Shown here in pieces: positions 1 to 7,804 of a stretch of 32,166 nt of DNA (positions within the stretch are counted from its first letter, which is position 1; every line of letters begins with the position of its first letter). The notes beneath the pieces were generated by a model, which worked only from the letters and a program-made list of their open reading frames with translations, was not told the DNA's origin and ran no database searches. The position numbers were made by a program, and so were the translations under genes. Source of the stretch: Sphaerobacter sp. Its GTDB lineage: Bacteria > Chloroflexota > Chloroflexia > Thermomicrobiales > Thermomicrobiaceae. The stretch spans positions 1 to 32,166 of the forward strand of contig NZ_JADGHZ010000027.1 of assembly GCF_019683595.1 (NCBI RefSeq), in the 5' to 3' direction.

Positions 1-871
1 GGTCACGGCCCCGAGCGGCTTAACATTGAGGACTGACGACTTGCCGGGATACACCGGAGCCGTCTGCATGTCGGCATTACAGCCCCTTCAGTGGGCTTCC
101 CCTCTTCAGCCCGGCGGCTTATGGACATTGACGAATGATATGGGTGTCCGCCGGTCGGCGCGTGCCCAGGATGAGTGGAGTAGGGATCCCCACGCAGTGG
201 CGCGTGCCCGGGGCTGAAGCCGCCGGGCTGACAACGAAAGCCGGCTGAAGCCGGCTGAGGACGGTGACCCGACCGGGTGGTACGAGGATCCGCACGCGTG
301 GTGCGTGCACGGGGCTCAAGCCGCCGGGCTGAATATGGGTAAGCCCACTGAAGGGGCCGCGATGGCTACCGACAGGCATGTCCGATCCGGCAGTCTGCCG
401 GGGCCAGCGTCCCTAGCCCCTTCAGTGGGCTTCGCTTCCTAGCCCGGCGGCTTGAGCCCCGGGCACGGGCCAAAAGGTGAGACCCCCTGCCGGAGTGTGA
501 GTCCTGGCCCCAGCCGGCTTCAGCCGGCTTTTCTTGTCAGCCCGGGGCTTGAGCCCCGGGCACGTGCCACGGCGCGTGATCCTTCACGCCCCCGACCCCC
601 GGGCACGCGCCGACCGGCGGGATCCGACGCTGGGCTGTACTCACTGATACCCCACCCCGCTGGAGCGAGCTTTCCTCATCGGCCCCGTGGGGTTCTGAAC
701 GTTGACGAATTCATCGCGGCTCACCGCCGCCCACTCCCGCGCTGCTGTCGTCCTGGGTAGAGCTGGGGGGCGCGGCCAGCCGCCCCCGGCGGCTCCGTCC
801 GAGTCGAAGGATCTCTCTTAGGTGCCACCTCGCGGGGGTGCGATCCTTGGCTTGCCCCCTCTCCGCGACGC
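1..871. repeat. Non-coding repeat cluster A (palindromic GC-rich intergenic repeats)
   Basis: No credible gene is present; the short ORFs here are translations of repeats. Copies of a repeat built around GCCCGGCGGCTTGAGCCCCG occur in both orientations. Forward copies lie at about 81-120, 415-471 and 511-568; inverted copies lie at about 201-256 and 301-358. Two accessory modules recur: CCCCTTCAGTGGGCTT (81-97, 417-432, and inverted at 341-357) and the doubled AGCCGGCTTC block (512-530, and inverted at 240-256). Inverted copies are preceded by GGATCC (184-189, 286-291). The part from 720 to 871 lies downstream of the permease stop and contains a GCCGCC/GGCGGC hairpin (779-793) but no U-run. 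Confidence 0.8.
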
Positions 872-1771
872 CTACGGCTTGGCCCGCGGGTCGAGGGCGT
901 CGCGCAGCCCATCACCGATGAAGTTGATGCAGAGCACGGTGATCAGAATCATCAGTCCCGGGAAGACCGAGATCCAGGGGGCGTTCCACATCTGGCTCTG
1001 CGCGTTGTAGAGCATGTTGCCCCACGAGGGCGTCGGCGGCTGGACCCCGAGACCGAGGTACGAGACTGCCGTCTCCGTCAGCATCGCCGTGCCGACACCC
1101 AGGGTGGCGCCGACAACGATCGGCGCGACGGTGTTCGGCAGAATGTGGCGAAAGATCAGGCTCGCGTTCGACGCGCCGATGCAGCGCGCCGCCTCGATGA
1201 ACTCCTTCTCCCGCAGCGAGAGGAAGTTCGCGCGGATGATCCGCGCCAGGGGCATCCAGGAGAGCAGCCCGAGGACGATGATGATCGTCCGCACGCTGGG
1301 TCCCAGGAAGACGGCCAGCGCGATGAGCAGGAAAACGGACGGGATCGAGAGCATGAGGTCGGTGAAGCGCATCAGGAGCGTGTCGGTCCAGCCGCGGTAG
1401 AACCCGGCAAGTGCGCCGATCATGGTGCCGATGCCGACCGAGATCGCCACGGCCACCAGGCCGATCGTTAGTGAGATGCGTCCCGCATAGATGATACGGG
1501 CGAAGATGTCGCGCCCAACCTCGTCGGTGCCCATGATGTGAGCACGCGACGGGGGTTGATTCATGATCCGCGGGTTCGGCCGGTACGCACGGTCGCGATC
1601 GATGAAGATGGGGCCGAGCATCGTCAGGACCAGCAAGACACCGATGATTCCCAATGCAGCCATCGCGAGACGGTGACGCTTGAAGCGCTGCCAGACGAGT
1701 TGCCGCCAGGTCCGGTGCTGCGTGGTCGCGAACACATCCTCCGCGCGGCGCAGCACCGCTCGATCGGCCAT
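872..1771 (-). CDS. Peptide-type ABC transporter permease (DppC/OppC family)
   Basis: Inner-membrane permease of a dipeptide/oligopeptide/nickel-class ABC importer, 299 aa from the chosen start. The N-terminal basic stretch and first membrane helix match the OppC N-terminal domain. It is followed by the HIMGTDEVGRDIFARIIYG-like segment that marks DppC/OppC proteins, several hydrophobic helices, and an EAA loop (EAARCIGASNASLIFRHILP) that docks on the ATPase. ATG at 1771 is chosen because family homology begins just after it. A TTG at 1819 would give 315 aa and overlap the upstream permease by 8 bases, so it remains possible. This is the last gene of the operon; no ATPase gene follows. Substrate cannot be told from sequence. 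Confidence 0.93.
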   Translation of the reverse strand: MADRAVLRRAEDVFATTQHRTWRQLVWQRFKRHRLAMAALGIIGVLLVLTMLGPIFIDRDRAYRPNPRIMNQPPSRAHIMGTDEVGRDIFARIIYAGRISLTIGLVAVAISVGIGTMIGALAGFYRGWTDTLLMRFTDLMLSIPSVFLLIALAVFLGPSVRTIIIVLGLLSWMPLARIIRANFLSLREKEFIEAARCIGASNASLIFRHILPNTVAPIVVGATLGVGTAMLTETAVSYLGLGVQPPTPSWGNMLYNAQSQMWNAPWISVFPGLMILITVLCINFIGDGLRDALDPRAKP

Positions 1772-1811
1772 GGTTCGCTCGCCGGATGGCGTGGACACCG
1801 GTACCGCCCCT

Positions 1812-2777
1812 TCATGCAAAGCGAATGCGCGGGTCGAGCACGGCGTACAAGATGTCCGCCAAGAGGTTGCAGAGAACCACCAGGGACGAAACGATCACGA
1901 GAATCCCCATCAAAACCGGATAGTCGACCTTGACCGCGTGCTCCCAGAAGAGACGCCCCATCCCAGGCCAGGCGAAGACCTGCTCCGTGATCAGCGCGCC
2001 GGCGAAGAGCCAGGGGATGTCCATCATCGCCAAGGTCACGACCGGGATCATGGCGTTCTTGATGGCGTGGCGGTAGATGACCTTCCGCTCGGAAAGGCCC
2101 TTCGCACGTGCGGTGCGCACGTAGTCCTGGGAGATCACTTCCAGGAGGCTGGCTCGCAGGTGGCGGATATAGGTCGCGGCGGAAACAAGCCCGAGAACGC
2201 TGGCCGGGAGGATCAGGTGCTGGGCGACCTGCCCAAAGGTCTTCCCAACACTGACATCGTACATTCCACCGGCCGGGAGGTTCGGCAACCCCCACTGCTT
2301 GAACTTCACCGAGAAGAGCATGATGGCCAGGAGACCGAGCCAGAAGGTCGGCAACGCGAAGGCCACGAAGGCCAGCCCCGTGATCAGGTGGTCGCCCCAC
2401 GAGTACTGCTTGACGGCCGAGTAGATGCCGAACGGGATCGCCACCAGCAGCGTGATGCAGAAGGCCGCGCCCATGAGGATGAGCGAGTTCGGCAGCCGCT
2501 CCCCGATCATCTTTGAGACGGGCTCGAAGGTCGAGAACGAGTAGCCGAAGTCGCCCTGAATGACTCGGCTGACCCACACGAAGTACTGCATGTACAGGGG
2601 CTTATCAAAGCCGTACTTGGCCGCGATCGCGGCCTTGGCCTCCGGCGACATCCGCGGGTTGTTGTTGTAGACCGCCATCGGGTCGCCCGACACGTGGATG
2701 AGGGCGAAGGCAACAATGGTGATCCCGATCAGGAGCGGGATCGATTGCAGGAGACGTCGGACGATGTAGCGGACCAC
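1812..2777 (-). CDS. Peptide-type ABC transporter permease (DppB/OppB family)
   Basis: First permease of the minus-strand importer, 321 aa, the usual length for DppB/OppB. It opens with MVRYIVRRLLQSIPLLIGIT, the standard first helix with an RR-rich cytoplasmic start. It then shows the periplasmic loop with the GDPMAVY and GFDKPLYMQYFVW segments typical of the family, and carries the EAA motif TARAKGLSERKVIYRHAIKN. It ends LADILYAVLDPRIRF, the normal DppB C-terminus. It lies 50 bp downstream of the binding-protein gene and its stop is 40 bp before the preferred DppC start. The two permeases should form the heterodimeric pore. Confidence 0.95.
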   Translation of the reverse strand: MVRYIVRRLLQSIPLLIGITIVAFALIHVSGDPMAVYNNNPRMSPEAKAAIAAKYGFDKPLYMQYFVWVSRVIQGDFGYSFSTFEPVSKMIGERLPNSLILMGAAFCITLLVAIPFGIYSAVKQYSWGDHLITGLAFVAFALPTFWLGLLAIMLFSVKFKQWGLPNLPAGGMYDVSVGKTFGQVAQHLILPASVLGLVSAATYIRHLRASLLEVISQDYVRTARAKGLSERKVIYRHAIKNAMIPVVTLAMMDIPWLFAGALITEQVFAWPGMGRLFWEHAVKVDYPVLMGILVIVSSLVVLCNLLADILYAVLDPRIRFA

Positions 2778-2827
2778 AACTCACTCCCACCGACAGGGCA
2801 TGCCCAAGTCCTTGGGATCCCGGCGCG
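2778..2827 (-). other. Short spacer with small inverted repeat between binding protein and permease
   Basis: The 50-bp gap holds a small inverted repeat CCCAAG/CTTGGG at 2803-2816 and an SD-like GGGAGTGAG just before the permease ATG. The hairpin is short and lacks a U-run, so it is not a convincing terminator. It may modestly lower permease expression relative to the binding protein. Confidence 0.35.
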
Positions 2828-4618
2828 TTAGCTCGACAGGAACCAATCACCGGTGTTCCAGAACGAGCCGCCGAATGGTGTAGGCTGGATCCCCTGGAGG
2901 CGACTCGACGCGGCGATGATGTCCAGGCGGTAGTAGAGCCAGATGGCATTCACATCGTCGTGGAGGACCTGCTGCACCTGCCGGATGATCTCCGCACGCT
3001 TCTCGGGATCGATGGTCCGGGCCTGTTCGGCGAGGAGCCGATCCACTTCCGGGTTCGAGTACCCCCAGGAGCTGTAGCCGCTCGGGTTGGTCTGGCAATC
3101 CACTACCTGATCGGTGGACCAGAACAGGCTGATGTCCGGGTCAATGCCGGGGATCGTCTCCGCCCAACCCGCCAGATCCCACTTGCCTTGGGCCGCAATG
3201 CCGTTCGAGTCGCAACCGGCCCAGAGCTCGGCCGGGCGGTAGTTCTGGATCGTCATTTCGATGCCGACATCCTTGAGATACTGCTGGACGACCACCTGCA
3301 TCTGCTCGCGGAGCGCATTGCCCGCGGTCGTGATGTGGAGCAGCGACAGGCGCCGTCCGTCCTTCTCGCGGATGCCATCACTGCCGGGCACCCACCCTGC
3401 TTCATCGAGCAGCGCTTTGGCCTGCTCGGGGTCGTAGGGAAGTGGGGTCAACGAGTCGTTGAAGTAGGGCGTCGTGCCCAACTCATTGACGGCGACCTCC
3501 GTGCGGCCGTACAGCAGCGTATCAACAATCTCCTGGCGATCGATCGCCATGACGATCGCCTTCCGTACGCGCACGTCGCTGAGGACCGGGTGTGGCTCGT
3601 GCAGGTTTTCCGGGTTCCGGAAGTTGAAGAAATACCGCTCGACGGTGGTCCCCGGGGTGGTGTACAGCGTGAGCCCTTCGATGTCCTGCAGCTCTGGGAT
3701 CTGCGCTTCCGTTAGATCGTACGCGAGATCGATATCGCCGTTCTTGACCTGCGCCACCACCGTGTTTCGGTCGGGCATGATCTTGAAGACGATTCTGTCG
3801 AGCTTCGCCGGCCCGCGATGGTAGTGCTCATTGCGCTCGACCGTGATGTGGCTGCCCGCCTGCCATTCGACGAACTTGAACGGCCCGGTCCCGATCGGCG
3901 CGCGGCCGAACTCGGTGCGGATATCTCGCCCGTCGCCGAGGATATGCTTCGGGAATAGACCGCCGAACCAACTCGCCATCGTGACATTGACGAACGGTGC
4001 ATAGGGCTCCGCGAGGGTGATCACCGCTGTCAACTCGTCTGGCGTCTCGATCGAGGCGATCTTGTCCCACCCAAGGAGTTGCGTGGCCGCCGTATTGGGG
4101 TCAACGACCTTCTCATGGGTGAAGACATAGTCCTCGATGGTGAGGGGCTCGCCGTCGGACCAGCGGAGGTTGGGCTTCAGCTTGATCGTGATGACGGTCC
4201 CATCAGCGGAGATCCCGCCGTTCTCAACCGTCGGCACCTCCTCGAGCAACCCGGGCTCGAGCGTGTTGTTTGGCCCAACGCGGAGGAGCGGCTCGTGGAG
4301 CGTGAGCAGAACAGCGCGCTCGGCGAACGACGCCCCACCCGTAGCCCATGTCAGGCTCTCCGGCTCCTGCCACAGACCGACCGAGATGGTCCCGCCCTGG
4401 CCCGCGCTCGGCTCAGGTGCCGCATCGCTGGTGGCGGTGGGAGCGGTCGCGGTCGATTGCCCAAGCTCCTCAATAGGCTCGGTTCCACCGCAGGCAGCGA
4501 GAAAGGCAGCGTACGGTAGGCTGATCCCCAGCGCGCCAGCCAGCTTCAGGACATCCCGGCGGCTGCGCTTACCAGCCAGATGCGCCCAGGGGCGACGTCC
4601 GGTCTTCCCCACAGCCAC
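2828..4618 (-). CDS. ABC transporter substrate-binding lipoprotein, family 5 (SBP_bac_5), Tat-type signal
   Basis: Extracytoplasmic solute receptor of the peptide/nickel class, 596 aa. From the chosen start, residues 20-25 read RRDVLK, a twin-arginine signal. A hydrophobic stretch follows, ending in a lipobox FLAAC with the lipidated Cys at 43, so it is probably a Tat-exported lipoprotein. The mature part has family-5 features such as LKPNLRWSDGEPLTIEDYVF, GTGPFKFVEW, and VRKAIVMAIDRQEIVDTLLYG. GTG at 4618 is chosen because GGAGG lies 8 nt upstream; a longer TTG reading from 4723 has no such site and would put over 35 extra residues before the signal. First gene of the operon, with a promoter about 240 bp upstream. 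Ligand unknown; peptides or glycosides are both possible. Confidence 0.92.
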   Translation of the reverse strand: MAVGKTGRRPWAHLAGKRSRRDVLKLAGALGISLPYAAFLAACGGTEPIEELGQSTATAPTATSDAAPEPSAGQGGTISVGLWQEPESLTWATGGASFAERAVLLTLHEPLLRVGPNNTLEPGLLEEVPTVENGGISADGTVITIKLKPNLRWSDGEPLTIEDYVFTHEKVVDPNTAATQLLGWDKIASIETPDELTAVITLAEPYAPFVNVTMASWFGGLFPKHILGDGRDIRTEFGRAPIGTGPFKFVEWQAGSHITVERNEHYHRGPAKLDRIVFKIMPDRNTVVAQVKNGDIDLAYDLTEAQIPELQDIEGLTLYTTPGTTVERYFFNFRNPENLHEPHPVLSDVRVRKAIVMAIDRQEIVDTLLYGRTEVAVNELGTTPYFNDSLTPLPYDPEQAKALLDEAGWVPGSDGIREKDGRRLSLLHITTAGNALREQMQVVVQQYLKDVGIEMTIQNYRPAELWAGCDSNGIAAQGKWDLAGWAETIPGIDPDISLFWSTDQVVDCQTNPSGYSSWGYSNPEVDRLLAEQARTIDPEKRAEIIRQVQQVLHDDVNAIWLYYRLDIIAASSRLQGIQPTPFGGSFWNTGDWFLSS

Positions 4619-4843
4619 GCTCCCTTCCTCCACCGTCCCGGCGTCATCGCCGCCCTCTACGTCCGACGCAGGCACATTCAATGCATTGGACGGTCTGTTA
4701 GGCTGACTGCAAGGTCTCTCCAATCAGCAGCATGCCCGCGCTAACGATGGGTTGTAGGTCGCGTTACCCTGTCATGACCATCCTGACAAAGGAACGGGCG
4801 AGGATGACCATGCACATCAGGTCAGCGCGCGGGATCAGACATT

Positions 4844-4855
4844 TGTCTTAAGACA
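4844..4855. promoter_or_regulatory. Perfect palindrome TGTCTTAAGACA at the predicted transcription start (operator candidate)
   Basis: A perfect 12-bp palindrome lies 5 bp downstream of the -10 hexamer, so it covers the predicted +1. Position and symmetry suit a dimeric repressor such as a GntR-family protein; the regulator is not in this window. Confidence 0.45.
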
Positions 4856-4860
4856 GTCTC

Positions 4861-4889
4861 AGAATAGGCACGATATTTGGCCTTGTCAA
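4861..4889 (-). promoter_or_regulatory. Sigma-70-type promoter of the minus-strand ABC operon
   Basis: On the minus strand a perfect -35 TTGACA (4889-4884) is separated by exactly 17 nt from TATTCT (4866-4861), four of six matches to the -10 consensus. Transcription should start near 4854, giving a leader of about 235 nt before the GTG at 4618. Confidence 0.65.
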
Positions 4890-5116
4890 GAAATCACGCA
4901 CAGTCCTCAGCGCAGTCCCGAGTGTTCCGCAGACGGGGACGCATTGACGGGAATCTCGCCCGGCTTGTCCATAACGATCAGATCTGGGTCCACCCGATGG
5001 GCGCGGGAACCACGCGACGGCGAGCAGGGAGTCAGCACTCCTCCCCGTGACGCCGCAGCCCGGAGTGCCACCACCCGAGTGGCTCAAGTGACGACTTGGT
5101 GATGCTGCGCCCCGGC

Positions 5117-6712
5117 TCAGCGGGTGCGGGGGCGGCGCTTGCCGAAGACGGTGACGAACATGTAGCTCTTCCCGGCGGCGTGGGGAGAGAAGAACTCCAC
5201 GACCTCGTCGTCGAACGAGGTCGAACCGACCGCGCCGAGGCCGAGGGTGTGCGTGCCGAGGTGCAGCTTGCCGGCATACAGGGAGCACTCGAGCTGCGCC
5301 AGCCGGTAGCCCCGGTTGCCGTAGCGCTCGAGCACCGGGTCGAGGTCGGTCAGGTAATAGCTGTTGACGTGGGCCGCGCCCGCGTACCCCTGGTTCACGG
5401 CCAACCGGGTGGCGGCGGCGCGGAAGTCGCCCTCGCGGAGGAGCTCGACGGCGTTGCGGTCGCGGTGGTGGAGATAGACCCCGGGAGCCAGGCCCTCCAC
5501 GCCGTTGATGATCAGATAGCTATCGTGGAGGGACGGCGCGCCCGGCGCCAGGCAGTCAGCCGCGAAGCCGCGCGACGAGCGGTCGAGCAGAGTCGAGAAG
5601 GCCGTGAAGGAGATCTCGACCTCCGTGTCGTAGTGGCGGGTCGAGCGGCGGCGGAAGATGATCTCCTCGATCGGCGCGTCCGGGAGATCCTCCGGCGCCA
5701 GCGGCTCCAGCGGGATGAGCCGGCCCTGCGGCTCCGGTGGCGTGCGCCGCAGCGGGTCGGCTCGCCAGGCGGTCGCCTCCTCTCCGGATGCCAGCGTCGA
5801 CGCAGCGTGCATCGCCGGAATGGCGGGGAACACGACCTCGCGCGGGGAGATCGGACGCGTCGGGTAGTCGATCGGCGTCACCTCGGGCGCGGCGGGCGCG
5901 GGAGCGGTATCCCTCCCGATGGCGCAGAGGGCGACGGTCGCCTCGCGCTCGCCATCGACGCCGAGCAGAGCATTGACCGGTGCGTCGGCGTACCCGAGCA
6001 CGAGCCGTGTCGGCAGGTTCACCGCGGCGGCGGTGGCCAGGACATGCGAGAGCGACGTCCCGGCATCCCAGTAGGTGTGGCGGTAGGCCCGGGCCTTGTA
6101 GCGCCAGGCGTTGCGCCAGAAGGTGCTGGTCATGGCGAGCACGACCGGCGCCTGGGCGATCGCCGGCTCGCCACCGGTCGCCTCGACCAGGGTCTGGCGG
6201 AAGTCGCCCGCGCGCAGGCAGCGCAGGCTGTGATCGTGCGCGGCGTAGTGGTACACCCCCGCCGGCAAGTCGGGCAGGTCGCCGCAGACGAAGTAGATCT
6301 CCAGGTGGTAACGAGCACCGGTGCCGCCCGCAGTGCGGTACTGGATGACCCGGCCGCTCCGCGACCGCGTCTGGCGGTTGAGCAGCCCGTTGGAGAGGAG
6401 CGCGATGCGGGCAAGCGTGGCGCGGTCGGGCACCGCCGGCCCCTGCGGCTCGGCGCCGGTGCGGGCGATGGCCTCCAGGGCCGGGATGGCCGAGGGCGTG
6501 ACATCCCGCGGGATTTCGATTGGGTCGAGCGTCTCGTAGATCTTGAAGGGGAAGGGCTCGAGCGACCAGTCCTCCTCCCAGATCGGCGGCTCCAGCGCGG
6601 GCGGGGTGCCCATCAGGATCTGCTCCGCCCCCGTGGCGTCGGGCACAGCCAGATACTTGGTGGCGTTGTGGAAGGTGACTGCCGCACGCGTGTCCCAGTT
6701 CCCGCTCGTCAT
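5117..6712 (-). CDS. Tandem-domain SagB/ThcOx-type nitroreductase-family dehydrogenase
   Basis: FMN-dependent oxidoreductase of the nitroreductase superfamily, 531 aa, with two SagB-like domains in one chain. Domain 1 spans about 100-265 (RTAGGTGARYHLEIYF, then AGVYHY and the YWDAGTSLSHVLATAAAVNL helix). Domain 2 spans about 348-528 and holds the flavin-phosphate signature RRRSTRHY at 354-361, GVYLHHR, and LECSLYAGKLHLGTHTLGLG. The usual N-terminal RRSTRxY signature is not visible in domain 1, so only one half may carry a full flavin site. ATG at 6712 is chosen for the GAGGAG 9 nt upstream; an upstream in-frame start at 6826 is less likely. SagB/ThcOx enzymes oxidise azolines in RiPP peptides, but no YcaO cyclodehydratase or precursor is nearby, so the substrate is unknown. 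Confidence 0.88.
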   Translation of the reverse strand: MTSGNWDTRAAVTFHNATKYLAVPDATGAEQILMGTPPALEPPIWEEDWSLEPFPFKIYETLDPIEIPRDVTPSAIPALEAIARTGAEPQGPAVPDRATLARIALLSNGLLNRQTRSRSGRVIQYRTAGGTGARYHLEIYFVCGDLPDLPAGVYHYAAHDHSLRCLRAGDFRQTLVEATGGEPAIAQAPVVLAMTSTFWRNAWRYKARAYRHTYWDAGTSLSHVLATAAAVNLPTRLVLGYADAPVNALLGVDGEREATVALCAIGRDTAPAPAAPEVTPIDYPTRPISPREVVFPAIPAMHAASTLASGEEATAWRADPLRRTPPEPQGRLIPLEPLAPEDLPDAPIEEIIFRRRSTRHYDTEVEISFTAFSTLLDRSSRGFAADCLAPGAPSLHDSYLIINGVEGLAPGVYLHHRDRNAVELLREGDFRAAATRLAVNQGYAGAAHVNSYYLTDLDPVLERYGNRGYRLAQLECSLYAGKLHLGTHTLGLGAVGSTSFDDEVVEFFSPHAAGKSYMFVTVFGKRRPRTR

Positions 6713-7045
6713 GCCGTGTCGCTCCTCTCCACTCCCCCACCGCGCCAGGCCCGGGGATATTGCATCCCGCTCCGCCACTATGGTCCACGATGGAACCATA
6801 ACACGCGTTTCCGGTCCGCCGGGCAAGGGTGGGGGAGGCAGGGCCTGATGCCATGGTGGCTACGCGCGGGGCGGATACGGTGAGGTAGTGGACGGTCGCA
6901 AGTCGCCATCCGCGCGTGGTAGCGGGTGGTGCGAGGATCCACGGGTGGCCGGAGGGTTCCGCGCCGGGGCGCGTGCCCGGCGCTCACCCCTGGGCACCTG
7001 CCGGACTGGAGACACCGTGTGATCGGGAGTGGAGCCCGTATGCCC
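6713..7045. other. Intergenic region with inverted repeat and degenerate copy of the GGATCC repeat
   Basis: 333 bp without a gene, between the nitroreductase start and the pgl stop. TATGGT (6779-6784) and ACCATA (6795-6800) form an inverted repeat, flanked inside by CCA/TGG, 70-90 bp upstream of the nitroreductase start; this is an operator candidate. At about 6932-7010 a degenerate relative of the cluster A repeat occurs: GGATCC, then GCGCGTGCCCGGCGCTCA. Confidence 0.5.
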
Positions 7046-7804
7046 CTACCCCGCCGATCGGCGCCCGGTGAGCTGGCTGGCGGCGGCTTCGTCGAGCAGC
7101 CAGACGACGGTGCCGGAGGCGGTGCGGATGTACTGTGCCGGGGTCTGCTCCGGTGCGTAGGGGGCTTCGAGCGCGCGCTGCACCGCCGGTGCCTTATCCG
7201 CTCCGGCCGCGAGCACCATGATGTTGTCCGCCTCGGTCAGCACCGGCACGGTCAGGGTGATGCGCACGGTGTCGAGTTGCGGCACGACGTTCTCCACCAC
7301 GGGGACGCCCCGGACCGTCAGTGCCCGCGTCCCGGGGAAGAGGGACGCCGTGTGGCCGTCGGCCCCGATGCCGAGCAGGATCAGCCCGAAGTCGGGCATC
7401 TCGCCGACTCCCAGGTCGAAGACGCGCGTGAGTGTCGCGGCGTAGTGCGCGGCGGCATCGGAGGGCTCGCGCTCGGCTTCGATCCGGTGGATCTGGTCGT
7501 GGGGGATCGGCACGTGGTCCAACAGCGCCTCGCGCGCCATCCGGTAGTTGCTCTGCTCGTGGTCCGGCGGCACGCATCGCTCGTCGCCCCAGAAGACGTG
7601 CACGCGCGACCAGTCGATCGCGTCCGCCTGGGGCGGCTCCGCCAGCAGGCGGTAGAGCGCCCGCGGTGTCGAGCCGCCGGAGAGCGCGACGGTGAACCGC
7701 CCGCGCTCGGCGATCTGCTCGCGCGCGATCGCCACAAAGCGGCGCGCTGCTGCCTCGGCCAACGCCTCCGCGTCCGGCACGACAACGACCGTTTGTTCTC
7801 TCAT
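7046..7804 (-). CDS. pgl: 6-phosphogluconolactonase
   Basis: Hydrolyses 6-phospho-gluconolactone to 6-phosphogluconate, the second step of the oxidative pentose-phosphate pathway, in the cytoplasm. At 252 aa it has the normal length for the SOL/DevB family. The diagnostic motifs are ALSGGSTPRALY (40-51), FWGDERCVPP (71-80) with the following SNYRMA, and LGIGADGHTASLFPGT (144-159), which holds the catalytic acid/histidine region. The ATG at 7804 overlaps the opcA stop by four bases (ATGA), implying translational coupling. It is the last gene of the five-gene operon. Confidence 0.96.
   Translation of the reverse strand: MREQTVVVVPDAEALAEAAARRFVAIAREQIAERGRFTVALSGGSTPRALYRLLAEPPQADAIDWSRVHVFWGDERCVPPDHEQSNYRMAREALLDHVPIPHDQIHRIEAEREPSDAAAHYAATLTRVFDLGVGEMPDFGLILLGIGADGHTASLFPGTRALTVRGVPVVENVVPQLDTVRITLTVPVLTEADNIMVLAAGADKAPAVQRALEAPYAPEQTPAQYIRTASGTVVWLLDEAAASQLTGRRSAG

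Larger units (their letters stand above)
4619..5116. other. Intergenic control region upstream of the ABC operon
   Basis: About 500 bp without a gene. It carries the minus-strand promoter at 4861-4889, the palindrome at 4844-4855, and a second inverted repeat TGTCA-N9-TGACA at 4770-4788 within the predicted leader. Near 5035-5068 an inverted repeat GCACTCC/GGAGTGC with a 20-nt loop lies just downstream of the nitroreductase stop; it has no U-run and is at best a weak terminator. AT content is clearly higher between about 4840 and 4905 than in the surroundings. Confidence 0.6.

Noticed and set aside
81-568. CRISPR array suggested by repeated GC-rich blocks
   Set aside because: Copies occur in both orientations, differ in length and module content, and are not separated by uniform spacers; no cas genes are present.
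807-848. T-box-like leader (AGGTGCCACCTCGCGG and flanking AAGGATC/GATCCTT arms)
   Set aside because: No specifier stem-loop or aminoacyl-tRNA synthetase gene follows, and the core deviates from the T-box consensus; part of it belongs to a dispersed repeat.
1813-1846. Translational ATGA coupling of the two minus-strand permeases via the ATG at 1815
   Set aside because: That ATG is in a different reading frame from the DppC-type permease; only TTG 1819 or ATG 1771 are in frame.
5096-6883. 595-aa open frame on the plus strand opposite the nitroreductase gene
   Set aside because: High-GC antisense shadow: Arg/Gly/Val/Asp-rich with no domain, while the minus-strand reading shows clear nitroreductase motifs.
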